The position numbers and the translations under genes were made by a program. From positions 4,641,367 to 4,705,366 of the forward strand of contig NZ_CP031320.1 in the NCBI RefSeq assembly GCF_003355155.1: a stretch of DNA of 64,000 nucleotides, given 5' to 3'. Shown here in pieces: positions 17,026 through 25,607 of this stretch. The DNA is from Streptomyces armeniacus. Its GTDB lineage: Bacteria; Actinomycetota; Actinomycetes; Streptomycetales; Streptomycetaceae. Each line of letters starts with the position of its first letter. The first letter of the stretch is position 1. Below the pieces are notes generated by a model. That model was given only the letters and a program-made list of their open reading frames with translations. It ran no database searches and had not been told where the DNA came from.

Positions 17026-17801
17026 CCCCGGGCCCGACAGCCGCGCCCGAACCGGGGAAGCGCCGGCGGCCTGTGGCCATCATGGTCGGCGGGGGTCTGG
17101 TGCTGGCCGCTCTGGGTGCGGCGATGATCGGCCACAGCCAGGGATGGGGCGAGGACACCGCGCCGCCGCCTGCCGCCGCACCCTCCTCGGAGCCGGAGCA
17201 CGGGCCGGACGGTGCCGGCAACGGCAAGCCAGCCCCGGCGGCGCCCCGGGAACAGGGGGAACCGGACTGGAACGGCCTGACCCGCATGGACGTCCACGGC
17301 GCGCAGCTGCCCGTCAGCCCCGTCCACGGCCCCAAGAACGCGACAGAGCAGGCCGCTTCGGGGTTCACCCGCGACATCGGCGGCGCGGCGCTGGCCGCCG
17401 TACACCTCGCCACCCGCGTCTCACCGCAGGTGGGCCCGAAGGTGTACGTACCGAACGCCGAACGCATGAAGGGTGACCGGACCGCCTTCCTGGCACAAGT
17501 GGATGCCGACTACGCGAAGGCACGTGACGCGTCCGGCCTGCCCGAAGGTGAGCCACTGCGGATCCACGCCCAGGTCATCGGCTACGCCGCCCCCGCTGCC
17601 GCTTCCTCCGCCGAACAGGTGACCGTGCATCTCCTCTCGCGCGGCGCCGGACCGGACGGCGGTGAAGTCCTGGTGTCCGTCCCCGTCACGCTCACCTGGT
17701 CCGACGGCGACTGGGCGCTCCGCACGCCTCCCGGCGGCAAGTGGCCAGGGCAGTCCGTCACGGGAACCGCCGGCTACACCCTCTTCCCCGGTGAGGACTG
17801 A
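17022..17801 (+). CDS. VirB8/TcpC-like bitopic conjugation protein
   Basis: GTG 17022 overlaps the previous stop. The 259-residue product has one N-terminal transmembrane helix (VAIMVGGGLVLAALGAAMIG), a Pro/Ala-rich linker and a soluble extracytoplasmic domain of about 160 residues. That domain (NATEQAASGFTRDIGGAALAAVHLATR to VTLTWSDGDWALR) looks like an NTF2-type VirB8/TcpC fold. It ends by overlapping the start of the VirB6-like gene. The role would be scaffold between channel and cell wall. Confidence 0.65.
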   Translation: MTPGPTAAPEPGKRRRPVAIMVGGGLVLAALGAAMIGHSQGWGEDTAPPPAAAPSSEPEHGPDGAGNGKPAPAAPREQGEPDWNGLTRMDVHGAQLPVSPVHGPKNATEQAASGFTRDIGGAALAAVHLATRVSPQVGPKVYVPNAERMKGDRTAFLAQVDADYAKARDASGLPEGEPLRIHAQVIGYAAPAAASSAEQVTVHLLSRGAGPDGGEVLVSVPVTLTWSDGDWALRTPPGGKWPGQSVTGTAGYTLFPGED

Positions 17802-19165
17802 TGTGCGGCATCACCGACCCTGGCGGGTGCGTCGCGGACGCGGCCCGCTCCGGCCTGGAGGCCATGGCTGAGGCGATCGCCGACGCCGCCGCGTGGATCA
17901 TCACCGAGAGCTTCACCTGGTGGGTGGATACCAGCGCCGACCAGCTGAACACCGGCGTTGTGAACGCCGTCCGCGAGGTCACGATGCCGCTCACAGTGAG
18001 CGTGGCCGCCGCCGGGATGATCGTTTTCGGAATCCGGATGGTGCTCTCCGGCTCGCCCGACCCGCTGCTGAGCATGGGCGAAGGCGTCGCCAAGCTGACG
18101 TTCTGGACCGTCGCGGGCACCCTGGTCCTCAACTCGGCGATGAAAGCCGCGGCCGCCTTCTCCGGATGGGTCCTGGACTCCGCCAGAACCCGCAAACTCG
18201 GCGAGCAGCTCGTCGAGGCGTTCGACCTCCCCGTGGAGGACAACATCGGCGTGATCCTGCTGCTGTCCCTGATCGGCTTCCTGGCGGGCGTGGTGCAGTG
18301 GCTGATCTCCCTCTTCCGGGAAGGCGCGGTGGTGATCCTCGCCGGGTGCCTGCCGCTGGCGGCGTCCGGCTCACTGGGGCTGGGCCGCCCCTGGCTCAGC
18401 AAGATCACGGGATGGTGCCTGGCGCTGATCTTCTGGCAACCGGCGGCCTCTCTCGTCTACTTCGCCGCCTTCAGCATGCTTGAGCACGCACGCGGCGGCC
18501 AGGAGACGCTGGTTGGCATCACCATGCTCGTCATCGCCAACTTCGCCCTGCCGACGTTGATGAAGCTGTTCTCCTGGGTGGTCAGCACGAGCAGTGGCGG
18601 GGGCGGCAGCGGGTCCTCGAAGGCCGCAGGAGTCGCGATGGCCTATCAGATCCGGGGCGCCGCCGCCGTCCGCGGGAGCGGCCGGATGAGCCCTGATCAG
18701 CACGCCCGGCTGATCGGCTCCGCCCTCCCCCATCAAGGCACTCCGGGCGGCGGCCAGACCGGGCCCGGCTCGGTCGCTTCCGGTGCCGTGCCCGGGTCCC
18801 GTACCCCCGCAGCGGACCCCGCGGGCCCCGGCGGTCCGGCCTGGACGCCCGGCACCATCTCCGGGACTCCAGGCGCCCCCGGAACATCCGGTGGTGGTGC
18901 GGCCGGCGGCAGCGGGGCGACGGGTGCCGGCGGCGCGGCTGCCTCAGGGGCCGGAGCGGCTGCGCCCGCAGCGGGCGAGGCGTCAGCAGGCGCCGCCGGA
19001 GCGGTCGGCGCGAAGGCCACAGCCGCCGCTGGCCCCATCGGCGCCGCCGCCGCTGCCGCCGTCGTGGGCGCCGCAGGCGCGAAGGCCGTCGGGCGTGCCA
19101 TGACCGAGGGCGCTGACGCCCAGCCCGCCTCGCCCCGCGAGCCCGGAAAGGAAGGCAGCAAGTGA
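17801..19165 (+). CDS. VirB6/TrbL-like polytopic conjugation channel protein
   Basis: The 454-residue protein begins MCGITDPGGCVADAARSGLE and has about six transmembrane helices between residues 60 and 270 (MPLTVSVAAAGMIVFGIRMV, LTFWTVAGTLVLNSAM, IGVILLLSLIGFLAGVVQWL, AVVILAGCLPLAASG, CLALIFWQPAASLVYFAAF, LVGITMLVIANFALPTLMKL). A long Gly/Ala/Pro-rich cytoplasmic tail follows. This is the actinobacterial TrbL/VirB6 layout. Genes on both sides overlap it by 1-4 bp, so it is part of one tightly coupled operon. Confidence 0.8.
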   Translation: MCGITDPGGCVADAARSGLEAMAEAIADAAAWIITESFTWWVDTSADQLNTGVVNAVREVTMPLTVSVAAAGMIVFGIRMVLSGSPDPLLSMGEGVAKLTFWTVAGTLVLNSAMKAAAAFSGWVLDSARTRKLGEQLVEAFDLPVEDNIGVILLLSLIGFLAGVVQWLISLFREGAVVILAGCLPLAASGSLGLGRPWLSKITGWCLALIFWQPAASLVYFAAFSMLEHARGGQETLVGITMLVIANFALPTLMKLFSWVVSTSSGGGGSGSSKAAGVAMAYQIRGAAAVRGSGRMSPDQHARLIGSALPHQGTPGGGQTGPGSVASGAVPGSRTPAADPAGPGGPAWTPGTISGTPGAPGTSGGGAAGGSGATGAGGAAASGAGAAAPAAGEASAGAAGAVGAKATAAAGPIGAAAAAAVVGAAGAKAVGRAMTEGADAQPASPREPGKEGSK

Positions 19166-20655
19166 CCTCAGTGCGTCTGTACGGAGGCTGGCGCCTCACT
19201 CGGGGAATCGGGCTGGGCAACCTGACGCTGGGCCAGTCCCTGATCCTGCTGGGCCTGTTGATCACCGTGATGCTGACCGCCGCGGTGGACATCCGGCTGC
19301 TGCTGTACGTCGGCCCCGCAGCCGCGGTGGCGGCGGCGCTGACCGCGCTGCGGTGGCGGGGAGAGCCGCTGCTGGAGACGCTGCTGACCATCGCCCGCTG
19401 GCGTCACGGCGTACGTGCGGAGCAGGACGTCTTCACCTCCGGCGTGGTGACGCTGCACAAGCGGGGCCTCGACTTGCCCGGGCTGCTCGCTCCGGTGGCG
19501 ATCCTCTCCTGCGAGGACGGCGACGGCGGGCACTACGGCATGGCCTGGCACCGCCGAAGCGGCCACCTGACCGCCACCTTGCGGGTCGCCGCGGTCTCCA
19601 CCGCCCTGGCCGATCAGGACTCCGTGGACACCTGGGTCAGTCAGTGGGGTGCCTGGCTGGCGCGCCTAGGGCACTCCCCCATGGTGCGGTGGGTGGCCGT
19701 CACCGTGGACACCGCGCCGGATCCCGGCAGTTCCCTCGAGGACTACGTGGCCGCCCGCCTCGACCCGGCCGCGCCGGCGAACGCCACCGCACTCATGCAC
19801 GAGTTGGTTGCGCTCTCCCCTGCCGCGAGCGCGGCGGTCGAGACCCGGGTCAGCATCACCTTCGACCCGGCGCGCAGTCCCGAGCCGTGTGCCACCTTCG
19901 CGGAGGCCGTCGCGGAGGCCGGCCGGAACCTGGCTGGTCTCCAGCATGCTCTGGGCGCGTGCGGTGTAACGGTTCTGGGCCGCGCCAGCGCCGCGAGGCT
20001 GGCCGGGATCACGCGGGCGGCGTTCGACCCCGTCTCCCGGCCGGAGGTGGCCCGCGCGCTGGCCCACGACCCTCGCACCGGTGCCGAGGCCGACCCCGAC
20101 GCCCTGCTCGGCCACGGCGTCGCCGGCCCTGTGGCTGCCCGCGAGCACCGCAGCCACTACGAGCACGACTCCGGCACATCGGTGTCCTGGGTCTGGGCGA
20201 GCGCGCCCCGGCAGCACGTCACTTCGGAGGTCCTGGTGCCGCTGCTCGCCCCCGCCCGGCATCCCAAGCGGGTCACCCTGGCCTACGAACCCCATGCCGC
20301 CGAAGCCGCCGCCGACCACTTGCAGGGGGAGGTCAACGCCGCTGCTTTCCGAGCCGCGCTGCGGCAGCGGCAGCAGCGCGCCGAGACCGCCACCGACCTC
20401 GCCGACCGCGCTCGCGCCGAGCAGGCCGCGCAGGAGGAGGCGCAGGGTGCCGGGCTGGGCCTGTACTCGATGGTGATCACCACGACCGTCACCGACCCGG
20501 AGGCGCTGCCCCGAGCCGTGGCCGACGTCGAGCAGCGCGCCGGAACCTCCAAGATCAAGCTCCGCCGGGCGCGCTGGTCCCAGGCCGCCGCGTTCGCTGC
20601 CACGCTCCCGCTTGGCATCTACCTGCCGGACGCCGTCCGGCGCCGCACCCGCTGA
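19162..20655 (+). CDS. SCO6880-type membrane protein (VirB3/VirB4 N-terminal-like)
   Basis: GTG 19162 overlaps the previous stop (GTGA). Of the 497 residues, about 30-70 form two membrane helices (LILLGLLITVMLTAAV, LLLYVGPAAAVAAALTAL) as in VirB3/PrgI. The rest is soluble and resembles the non-ATPase N-terminal domain of VirB4 (AWHRRSGHLTATLRVAAVST, DTWVSQWGAWLARLGHSP). There is no Walker motif. The ATPase part is the next gene. I recognise it as the SCO6880 family. The split VirB4 arrangement is typical of these actinobacterial systems. Confidence 0.8.
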   Translation: MTSVRLYGGWRLTRGIGLGNLTLGQSLILLGLLITVMLTAAVDIRLLLYVGPAAAVAAALTALRWRGEPLLETLLTIARWRHGVRAEQDVFTSGVVTLHKRGLDLPGLLAPVAILSCEDGDGGHYGMAWHRRSGHLTATLRVAAVSTALADQDSVDTWVSQWGAWLARLGHSPMVRWVAVTVDTAPDPGSSLEDYVAARLDPAAPANATALMHELVALSPAASAAVETRVSITFDPARSPEPCATFAEAVAEAGRNLAGLQHALGACGVTVLGRASAARLAGITRAAFDPVSRPEVARALAHDPRTGAEADPDALLGHGVAGPVAAREHRSHYEHDSGTSVSWVWASAPRQHVTSEVLVPLLAPARHPKRVTLAYEPHAAEAAADHLQGEVNAAAFRAALRQRQQRAETATDLADRARAEQAAQEEAQGAGLGLYSMVITTTVTDPEALPRAVADVEQRAGTSKIKLRRARWSQAAAFAATLPLGIYLPDAVRRRTR

Positions 20656-20683
20656 CCCGTCCTCCTTCCGCGCCAGGAGCACC

Positions 20684-22147
20684 ATGCCGGATCCGACCAT
20701 GCCGCGTCTGGGGCCCACCCCGCCGTCCTGGGGCTGGCCCGGGCAGGGACTCGGGCGGGCCGCGCACGCGGCCTGCCCGCCGCTCTATCAGGCAACGACC
20801 GTTCAGGGCTGCGGCCTCTACCCGTTCACTGCCGGGTCCGGTGCCCCCGCTGTCGGCGTGCCCATCGGCCGGCACATGATCTGGGGCGAGGTCGTCGCCC
20901 TTGACCCGGTGGACTGGGTCCGGGCGAACCTGGCCACCAACCCCGGGGTGTTCGTACTCGGCGAGCCCGGCGTCGGCAAGTCCGCGTTCAGCAAGCGCAT
21001 GGCCGTCGGGCTGGCCGCATTCGGCACCGGCGTGGTCGTCCTGGGCGACCTCAAGGGCGAGTACGGCGGGCTCGTCACCCGGCTGGGTGGCCAAGTCGTA
21101 CGGATCGGCTGGGGTCTGGACCGCCTCAACCCCCTCGACTCCGGCGCCCTGGGCCAGGCCGTGACCGCCCTGGACGGCACCAGCCCTGAAAGAGCACGCG
21201 CGCTGCGCGCGGAGATCCGGTCCCGTCGCCTGGACCTGCTGCTGGCGCTGTGCCTCATCGCCCGCGGCTCCCGCGGCGCGGCCGTCACCGACGCCGAAGA
21301 ACTCGCCCTCGGCGGCGCGTTGGACCTCCTGGCCCGGGACGCGGCCCAAGAGCCGGTCATTCCGCAGGTCATGCACGTCATCGAGACCGGCGACCCCGAG
21401 ATGTGCCGCGCCGTCCTGGCCCGAAGCCCGCAGGAGTACCGCGAGCTGACCGACGGCATCCTGCGCACCCTCGCCCGGATCTGCCAGGGCCTGCTCCAGG
21501 GCCTGTTCGACGGCCCGACGACCACCCCGGCCGACCTCAGCGCGCCGGCCGTCTCGCTCGACATCCACGCCCTGGACAACGCCGCCGACGACATCGTCGC
21601 CGCCGCCTTGCTGTGCACCTGGGCGTACGGGTTCGGTGCGATCGACGCAGCGCGAGCCGTCGGCGACACCCGTCACTACCTCACCGTCCAGGACGAGATG
21701 TGGCGGTCCTTGCGGGCCGCGCCCGGCCTCGTCGAACGCACCGACCGGCTCACCCGTCTCAACCGGCAGAAGGGGATCGGGAGCATCATCACCACGCACT
21801 CGCTGTCGGATCTGGAGGCACTTCCGACCGCGGAGGATCAGGCCAAGGCCCGGGGCCTGGTCGAGCGGTCCGCGATCACCGTGATGGGCGCCCTGCCGGA
21901 CCTGGAACTCGGGCGGGTCCACCAGGTCCGCTCCCTCACCACCCGAGAGCGGGAGATGGTCGCCTCCTGGTCCGCGCCGGAATCCTGGGAGACCGACCGG
22001 CCCCACCCTGGCCGCGGCAAGTACCTCATCAAGAACGCCGGCCGCCTCGGCATCCCCGTCGAGATGCACCTCACCCCCGGCGAAATCGACCTCTACAACA
22101 CCGACACCGCCATCCGCAGGCAGCCGGTGGCCCGGCTGCCTGTCTAG
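20684..22147 (+). CDS. VirB4-type conjugation ATPase
   Basis: ATG 20684 follows CCAGGAGC. The 487-residue protein has Walker A GEPGVGKS (residues 93-100), the acidic strand VVLGDLKGEYGGL and Walker B YLTVQDEMW (about 332-340). The motif GIGSIITTHSLSDL follows, as in VirB4/TraC ATPases. It lacks membrane helices and the VirB4 N-domain, supplied by the SCO6880-type protein encoded 28 bp upstream. It should power assembly or substrate transfer at the inner face of the channel. Its TAG overlaps, tail to tail, the stop of the next minus-strand gene. Confidence 0.88.
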   Translation: MPDPTMPRLGPTPPSWGWPGQGLGRAAHAACPPLYQATTVQGCGLYPFTAGSGAPAVGVPIGRHMIWGEVVALDPVDWVRANLATNPGVFVLGEPGVGKSAFSKRMAVGLAAFGTGVVVLGDLKGEYGGLVTRLGGQVVRIGWGLDRLNPLDSGALGQAVTALDGTSPERARALRAEIRSRRLDLLLALCLIARGSRGAAVTDAEELALGGALDLLARDAAQEPVIPQVMHVIETGDPEMCRAVLARSPQEYRELTDGILRTLARICQGLLQGLFDGPTTTPADLSAPAVSLDIHALDNAADDIVAAALLCTWAYGFGAIDAARAVGDTRHYLTVQDEMWRSLRAAPGLVERTDRLTRLNRQKGIGSIITTHSLSDLEALPTAEDQAKARGLVERSAITVMGALPDLELGRVHQVRSLTTREREMVASWSAPESWETDRPHPGRGKYLIKNAGRLGIPVEMHLTPGEIDLYNTDTAIRRQPVARLPV

Positions 22148-22458
22148 CGTCCCCGAGCGGCCTGTCCGGTATCTGGCCGGGAGTCTGCGGTCGGCCGCAT
22201 CGCGGCCGGCCACCAGTAGGTGCGGATGTAGGTGCCGACGATGCCGTCGGATGACGCGGAGAGTGCGATCTCAACCTGGTACGCGGTACGGCCGTCCGGA
22301 TAGTCCTGGCGGGCGTGCACCAGGCAGTGCCGCCACCGCCCCGCCACACGTATCCGCAGCGCGGGCCGACGCCCGTACGGATACAGCCACACCCGCGGGG
22401 CCGGGCCGTCCTCCGGCCGCCATGGCCGAGCCTCGAGCGCGTTCCGTACGGCTTCCAT
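22144..22458 (-). CDS. Unknown 104-residue protein
   Basis: Start ATG 22458 (a GTG at 22467 is an alternative). Sequence features include WLYPYGRRPALRIRVAGRWR, then DGRTAYQVEIALS and VGTYIRTYWWPAAMRP. A small beta-rich fold is likely, with no motif I recognise. It is last of four minus-strand genes separated by 37-51 bp that end convergently against the VirB4 gene. Similar short basic, Trp-rich proteins occur on Streptomyces plasmids. Confidence 0.6.
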   Translation of the reverse strand: MEAVRNALEARPWRPEDGPAPRVWLYPYGRRPALRIRVAGRWRHCLVHARQDYPDGRTAYQVEIALSASSDGIVGTYIRTYWWPAAMRPTADSRPDTGQAARGR

Positions 22459-22502
22459 GCTCTCCACCGTACGAACGGGTTCGGCCTCCCGGAACCGCCG
22501 GG

Positions 22503-23078
22503 TCAGTCCTCCGGCCCCCAGAGCTCCGCGAGGCGTCCTTGGGCGGCGCGGTCTGCTTCGCCGGCGGCTACGTCGTGGAGCGTGATGCTGCTTCCCCGGC
22601 CTACACCGACGACGCCTTCCACGACGGTCAGGGCTGCGGCCCGGATGCGCTGCCACAGCAGCAGCCCGTCGGGATGTGCCCGTCTGGTGCCGGGATCGTA
22701 CGCGGCTCCCAGCAGCCGCGCTCGCTCCCCGTCGCCGCGTCCGGGGACTTCCGGTGCGGCCAGCAGTGTCTCGTACGGGCGGTAGCGCAGCACGGTCTCC
22801 ACCCCGGCGGGCGGCGGGCCGGGGGTGTGCAGCCAGAGTGCGGCCGCCGCCTCAGGGGCGCCGTCCAACAGGTCTTGCTCGGCGGCCTGGTGGTGCAGCG
22901 CGGCGGCCAGCAGCACCGCCGTCAGCGGCTGGTCCTCGCCCTCCCAGGTCGCCTGCTCCTCCGGGCTGAGGGACCGCCCGGTACCGCCGTGCCGGGCTCG
23001 GACGCTGATGAGGAGCGACGCCCATACCAGGCAGTGCTCCCAGACCGTACGCGGCTGCTCGCCGGCGGATTCGCTCAT
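22503..23078 (-). CDS. Unknown 191-residue helical protein
   Basis: The product is acidic and Ala/Leu-rich, all-helical by eye (VWEHCLVWASLLISVRARHGGTG, QPLTAVLLAAALHHQAAEQDLLDG). The C-terminal ITLHDVAAGEADRAAQGRLAELWGP ends at TGA 22503. No family is recognised. It belongs to the four-gene minus-strand cluster next to the T4SS and may be an accessory conjugation or immunity protein. That is context only. Confidence 0.55.
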   Translation of the reverse strand: MSESAGEQPRTVWEHCLVWASLLISVRARHGGTGRSLSPEEQATWEGEDQPLTAVLLAAALHHQAAEQDLLDGAPEAAAALWLHTPGPPPAGVETVLRYRPYETLLAAPEVPGRGDGERARLLGAAYDPGTRRAHPDGLLLWQRIRAAALTVVEGVVGVGRGSSITLHDVAAGEADRAAQGRLAELWGPED

Positions 23079-23115
23079 CCCGGCACCGTATCCGCCCTGC
23101 CAGCGTGGGCAGGCG

Positions 23116-23607
23116 TCAGACCGTACCGGGCTGTCGGGCGCCGTCGAGTACGGCGTGCGTCCAGCGGGCGGTGTCGCTCAGCGTGCTGGGCCAGCGGGTC
23201 AGCCCTCCGGTCAGGTCGAGCGGGATGTCCGGCTGCGGCAGCGGTTCCCGCTGCGAGAGCCGCGCGAGCAGCTGCCGCAGCGGGTGCGTGCGCTCGGTGT
23301 GCCCCTGCTCCACCAGCCCCTGGTGGAGGGCTTCCCGGAGCGCGTACGGCTCGCCTTCTATGTCCGCCGGGCCATCGAGCTCATCCACCAGGCGCTCGGC
23401 GGGCACCTCGGCCGGTGTGGTGCCCGCCGAGCGGGCCAGGACGTAGAGGAGCAGGGCGACCGTCCCCACCGCGTCCGCTACCCCGCGCGAGGGGGTCTTG
23501 GGCCAGTGCGAGGACAGCAGCGCGGCGGCGTGCCGGACCGCGTCCTCCCACTCCGGCGGCGCCTCCCGGTACAGGTACTCCCCCACCACGGCGTCCGTGT
23601 CCGTCAT
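23116..23607 (-). CDS. Unknown 163-residue protein
   Basis: I chose ATG 23607 behind GGAGGGGAGCG. The acidic helical protein starts MTDTDAVVGEYLYREAPPEW and contains DAVRHAAALLSSHWPKTPSRGVADAVGTVALLLYVLARSAG. It ends TARWTHAVLDGARQPGTV. No motif is recognised. Size, composition and spacing match its two neighbours, suggesting one transcription unit. Confidence 0.6.
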   Translation of the reverse strand: MTDTDAVVGEYLYREAPPEWEDAVRHAAALLSSHWPKTPSRGVADAVGTVALLLYVLARSAGTTPAEVPAERLVDELDGPADIEGEPYALREALHQGLVEQGHTERTHPLRQLLARLSQREPLPQPDIPLDLTGGLTRWPSTLSDTARWTHAVLDGARQPGTV

Positions 23608-23658
23608 CGTCCCGCTCCCCTCCCGCGTGTGCTTCGTACGGCAGCTCAACGCCGTGTC

Positions 23659-24333
23659 TCAGACGGCCGTTTCGAGGACCCGCAGCCCTGTGACGCCCTC
23701 GTACCAGCGCGAGCTCCCCACCGCGACCGGTGCGGGCGACATGCCCAACGACGGCGCCACTTCCGCCAGGGACACGCTGTCGACCCCGTGCTCGCGCAGC
23801 CGGCGCGCCCCCACCCCGGCCGGCACGTGCGGCCGCTCGCAGCCGTACTGCGCCAACGCCGCGAGGATCTCGATCACGCTTTTCGCGACCGGGGTGTAGC
23901 CGGGCACGGTGGCCATCAGCGCGTGCCATTGCTGTGCGTACGGGCCGGTCGGCGCCGGCCACTGCGGATCGCCGGGCTCCGGGTCGGGGAACTCCGGGTC
24001 CGCGGGGCCGCGCAGGCCCGCCACCCAGAGCACGGCGTTGTGCTGCAGGTGGTCCAGCCCCAGGTCTCCCAGACGGCGGCCCATCGCGTGCGCGGGCGCC
24101 ATCTCCAGCCGGATGCACTCCGCGACGCCGGCGACCACCAGCTCGCGATCGCCCTCCCCCGCCTCCGGTACCGGCCGCCACGTCCGGCCGGCGTGCCTAG
24201 CGCGCCAGGAGACGATCGCCTCCGCCCACGGCCACGCGTCCGTGTACGGATGCCGCCCGTGAGCGGTCTCGTACACGGCGGCGTGCTCCTCCAGCCGCCT
24301 ACCGGGATCCCACATGCCGGCGCCCTCCCTCAT
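23659..24333 (-). CDS. Unknown 224-residue protein, first of the four-gene cluster
   Basis: ATG 24333 follows AAGGACG (MWD at 24315 is an alternative). Features include MWDPGRRLEEHAAVYETAHGRHPYTDAWPWAEAIVSWRARHAG and RLEMAPAHAMGRRLGDLGLDHLQHNAVLWVAGLRG. The C-terminal RRLREHGVDSVSLAEVAPSLGMSP could be an HTH-like helix pair. It is divergent from parA, sharing the 24334-24461 promoter region. Function is unknown. Confidence 0.6.
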   Translation of the reverse strand: MREGAGMWDPGRRLEEHAAVYETAHGRHPYTDAWPWAEAIVSWRARHAGRTWRPVPEAGEGDRELVVAGVAECIRLEMAPAHAMGRRLGDLGLDHLQHNAVLWVAGLRGPADPEFPDPEPGDPQWPAPTGPYAQQWHALMATVPGYTPVAKSVIEILAALAQYGCERPHVPAGVGARRLREHGVDSVSLAEVAPSLGMSPAPVAVGSSRWYEGVTGLRVLETAV

Positions 24334-24435
24334 CGCGTCCTTACCACCAGTCTGCCCGTACGTCGCCTCGCCCGTACGTCGCCAGCCGGAACAACGCCCC
24401 TTCGGCGTGGGGGAGACGGCGAAGAGTTCACCCCA

Positions 24436-24461
24436 CGCGAGATGGTTAGTAAAGTACCGCC
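24436..24461 (+). promoter_or_regulatory. Candidate leaderless promoter of parAB
   Basis: The AT-rich stretch GATGGTTAGTAAAGTACC lies directly before ATG 24462, which has no Shine-Dalgarno. TAAAGT, about 6 bp before the ATG, could be a -10 for a leaderless transcript. A perfect 7-bp inverted repeat AAGGTAG/CTACCTT sits just inside the gene at 24495-24516 and could be an operator. Confidence 0.4.
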
Positions 24462-25607
24462 ATGACCGCGCCATATGATCCGGAGGAGCGGGAAAAGGTA
24501 GTGTCGAAGCTACCTTCTGCTCTGCGCCGTGAACTGAAGGTACGAGCAGCCCAGTTGGGCATCGACATCAAGGACGCCGTGACCGAGGGCATAGTGGCCT
24601 GGCGCTCCTGCGACCCGTTGCCTCCCGTTGACACCTCGGGAGGCGGCCCATTCTCGACCTACCTGCCCGCAGGCCTGTACGGCGAGTTCAAGGCGGACTG
24701 CAAGGCCAAGGGGGTGTCCTTCGCCCAAGGGCTGGCTCAGGCCGTACGGCTGTGGCTGGACAGCCACCCGACGGCTCGTCGGACTCCGCGCCCCACCGGG
24801 GCTCGCAGGATCATCTTCGGGAACCAGAAGGGCGGCGTGGGCAAGACCTCCGCGTCGGCCGGCGTTGCCGAGGCCTTGGCGGAGATGGGCAACAAGGTTT
24901 GCCTAATCGACTTCGACCCGCAGGGGCACCTGACCAAACAGTTCGGGTTCGACATGCTCGGTATCGACGACCCCAGCCTGGCCAAGCACATGCTGGGTGA
25001 GGCCAAGGGCGAGGTGCGGGACCTCCTGGTCCCGATCGAGGAAAAAGCCTTCGCCGGACGGCTGTTCCTGCTGCCAGCGTGCAAGGACGCCTTCCTCCTG
25101 GACGCCAAGCTGGCCACCACCCGCCAGGTCCGGGTCAAGGAGACCGCGCTGGAGAAGGCCATGGAACCGCTGGAGAAGCAGTTCGACTTCATCGTCGTGG
25201 ACTGCCCGCCCAGCCTCGGCTACACGATGGACACCGCCCTCTACTACGCCCGGACACGGGACGAGGAAGAAGAAGGCACCTCCGGCATCTTCATCCCGGT
25301 CCTCGCCGAGGACTCCTCCGCCGACGCCTACGACATGCTGGACGAGCAGATCCAGGAGCTGTCCAACGACATGGACGTCCTGATCGGCGAGCTCGGGTTC
25401 GTGGTCAACATGTACGACAGCCGGCGTGGCTGGGTCGCCACTTCCTCCTTGGACGGGTGGAAGGAGCTCGGCGATGTCGTGGCCGTCATCCCGGACCAGA
25501 GTGAGCAGCGCAAGGCCGTACGGCTGAAGCAGCCGCTTCTCTCCTACGCTCCGGACAGCGAGCAGGCTGATGCCATGAGGAAGATCGCGTTGAAGGTGGT
25601 GTCATGA
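24462..25607 (+). CDS. parA: ParA-type partition ATPase with N-terminal tandem RHH-like region
   Basis: This 381-residue protein has the deviant Walker A KGGVGKT (residues 123-129), CLIDFDPQGHL and FIVVDCPPSLGYTMD, all classic ParA. The first 100 residues are unusual. Two similar segments, LPSALRRELKVRAAQLGIDIKDAV and LPAGLYGEFKADCKAKGVSFAQGL, each look like a ribbon-helix-helix half. ParA may therefore carry its own DNA-binding repressor domain. It overlaps parB by 4 bp (ATGA). Either ATG 24462 (leaderless) or GTG 24501 (after AAAAGG) could be the start. It should segregate the element with ParB. Confidence 0.88.
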   Translation: MTAPYDPEEREKVVSKLPSALRRELKVRAAQLGIDIKDAVTEGIVAWRSCDPLPPVDTSGGGPFSTYLPAGLYGEFKADCKAKGVSFAQGLAQAVRLWLDSHPTARRTPRPTGARRIIFGNQKGGVGKTSASAGVAEALAEMGNKVCLIDFDPQGHLTKQFGFDMLGIDDPSLAKHMLGEAKGEVRDLLVPIEEKAFAGRLFLLPACKDAFLLDAKLATTRQVRVKETALEKAMEPLEKQFDFIVVDCPPSLGYTMDTALYYARTRDEEEEGTSGIFIPVLAEDSSADAYDMLDEQIQELSNDMDVLIGELGFVVNMYDSRRGWVATSSLDGWKELGDVVAVIPDQSEQRKAVRLKQPLLSYAPDSEQADAMRKIALKVVS

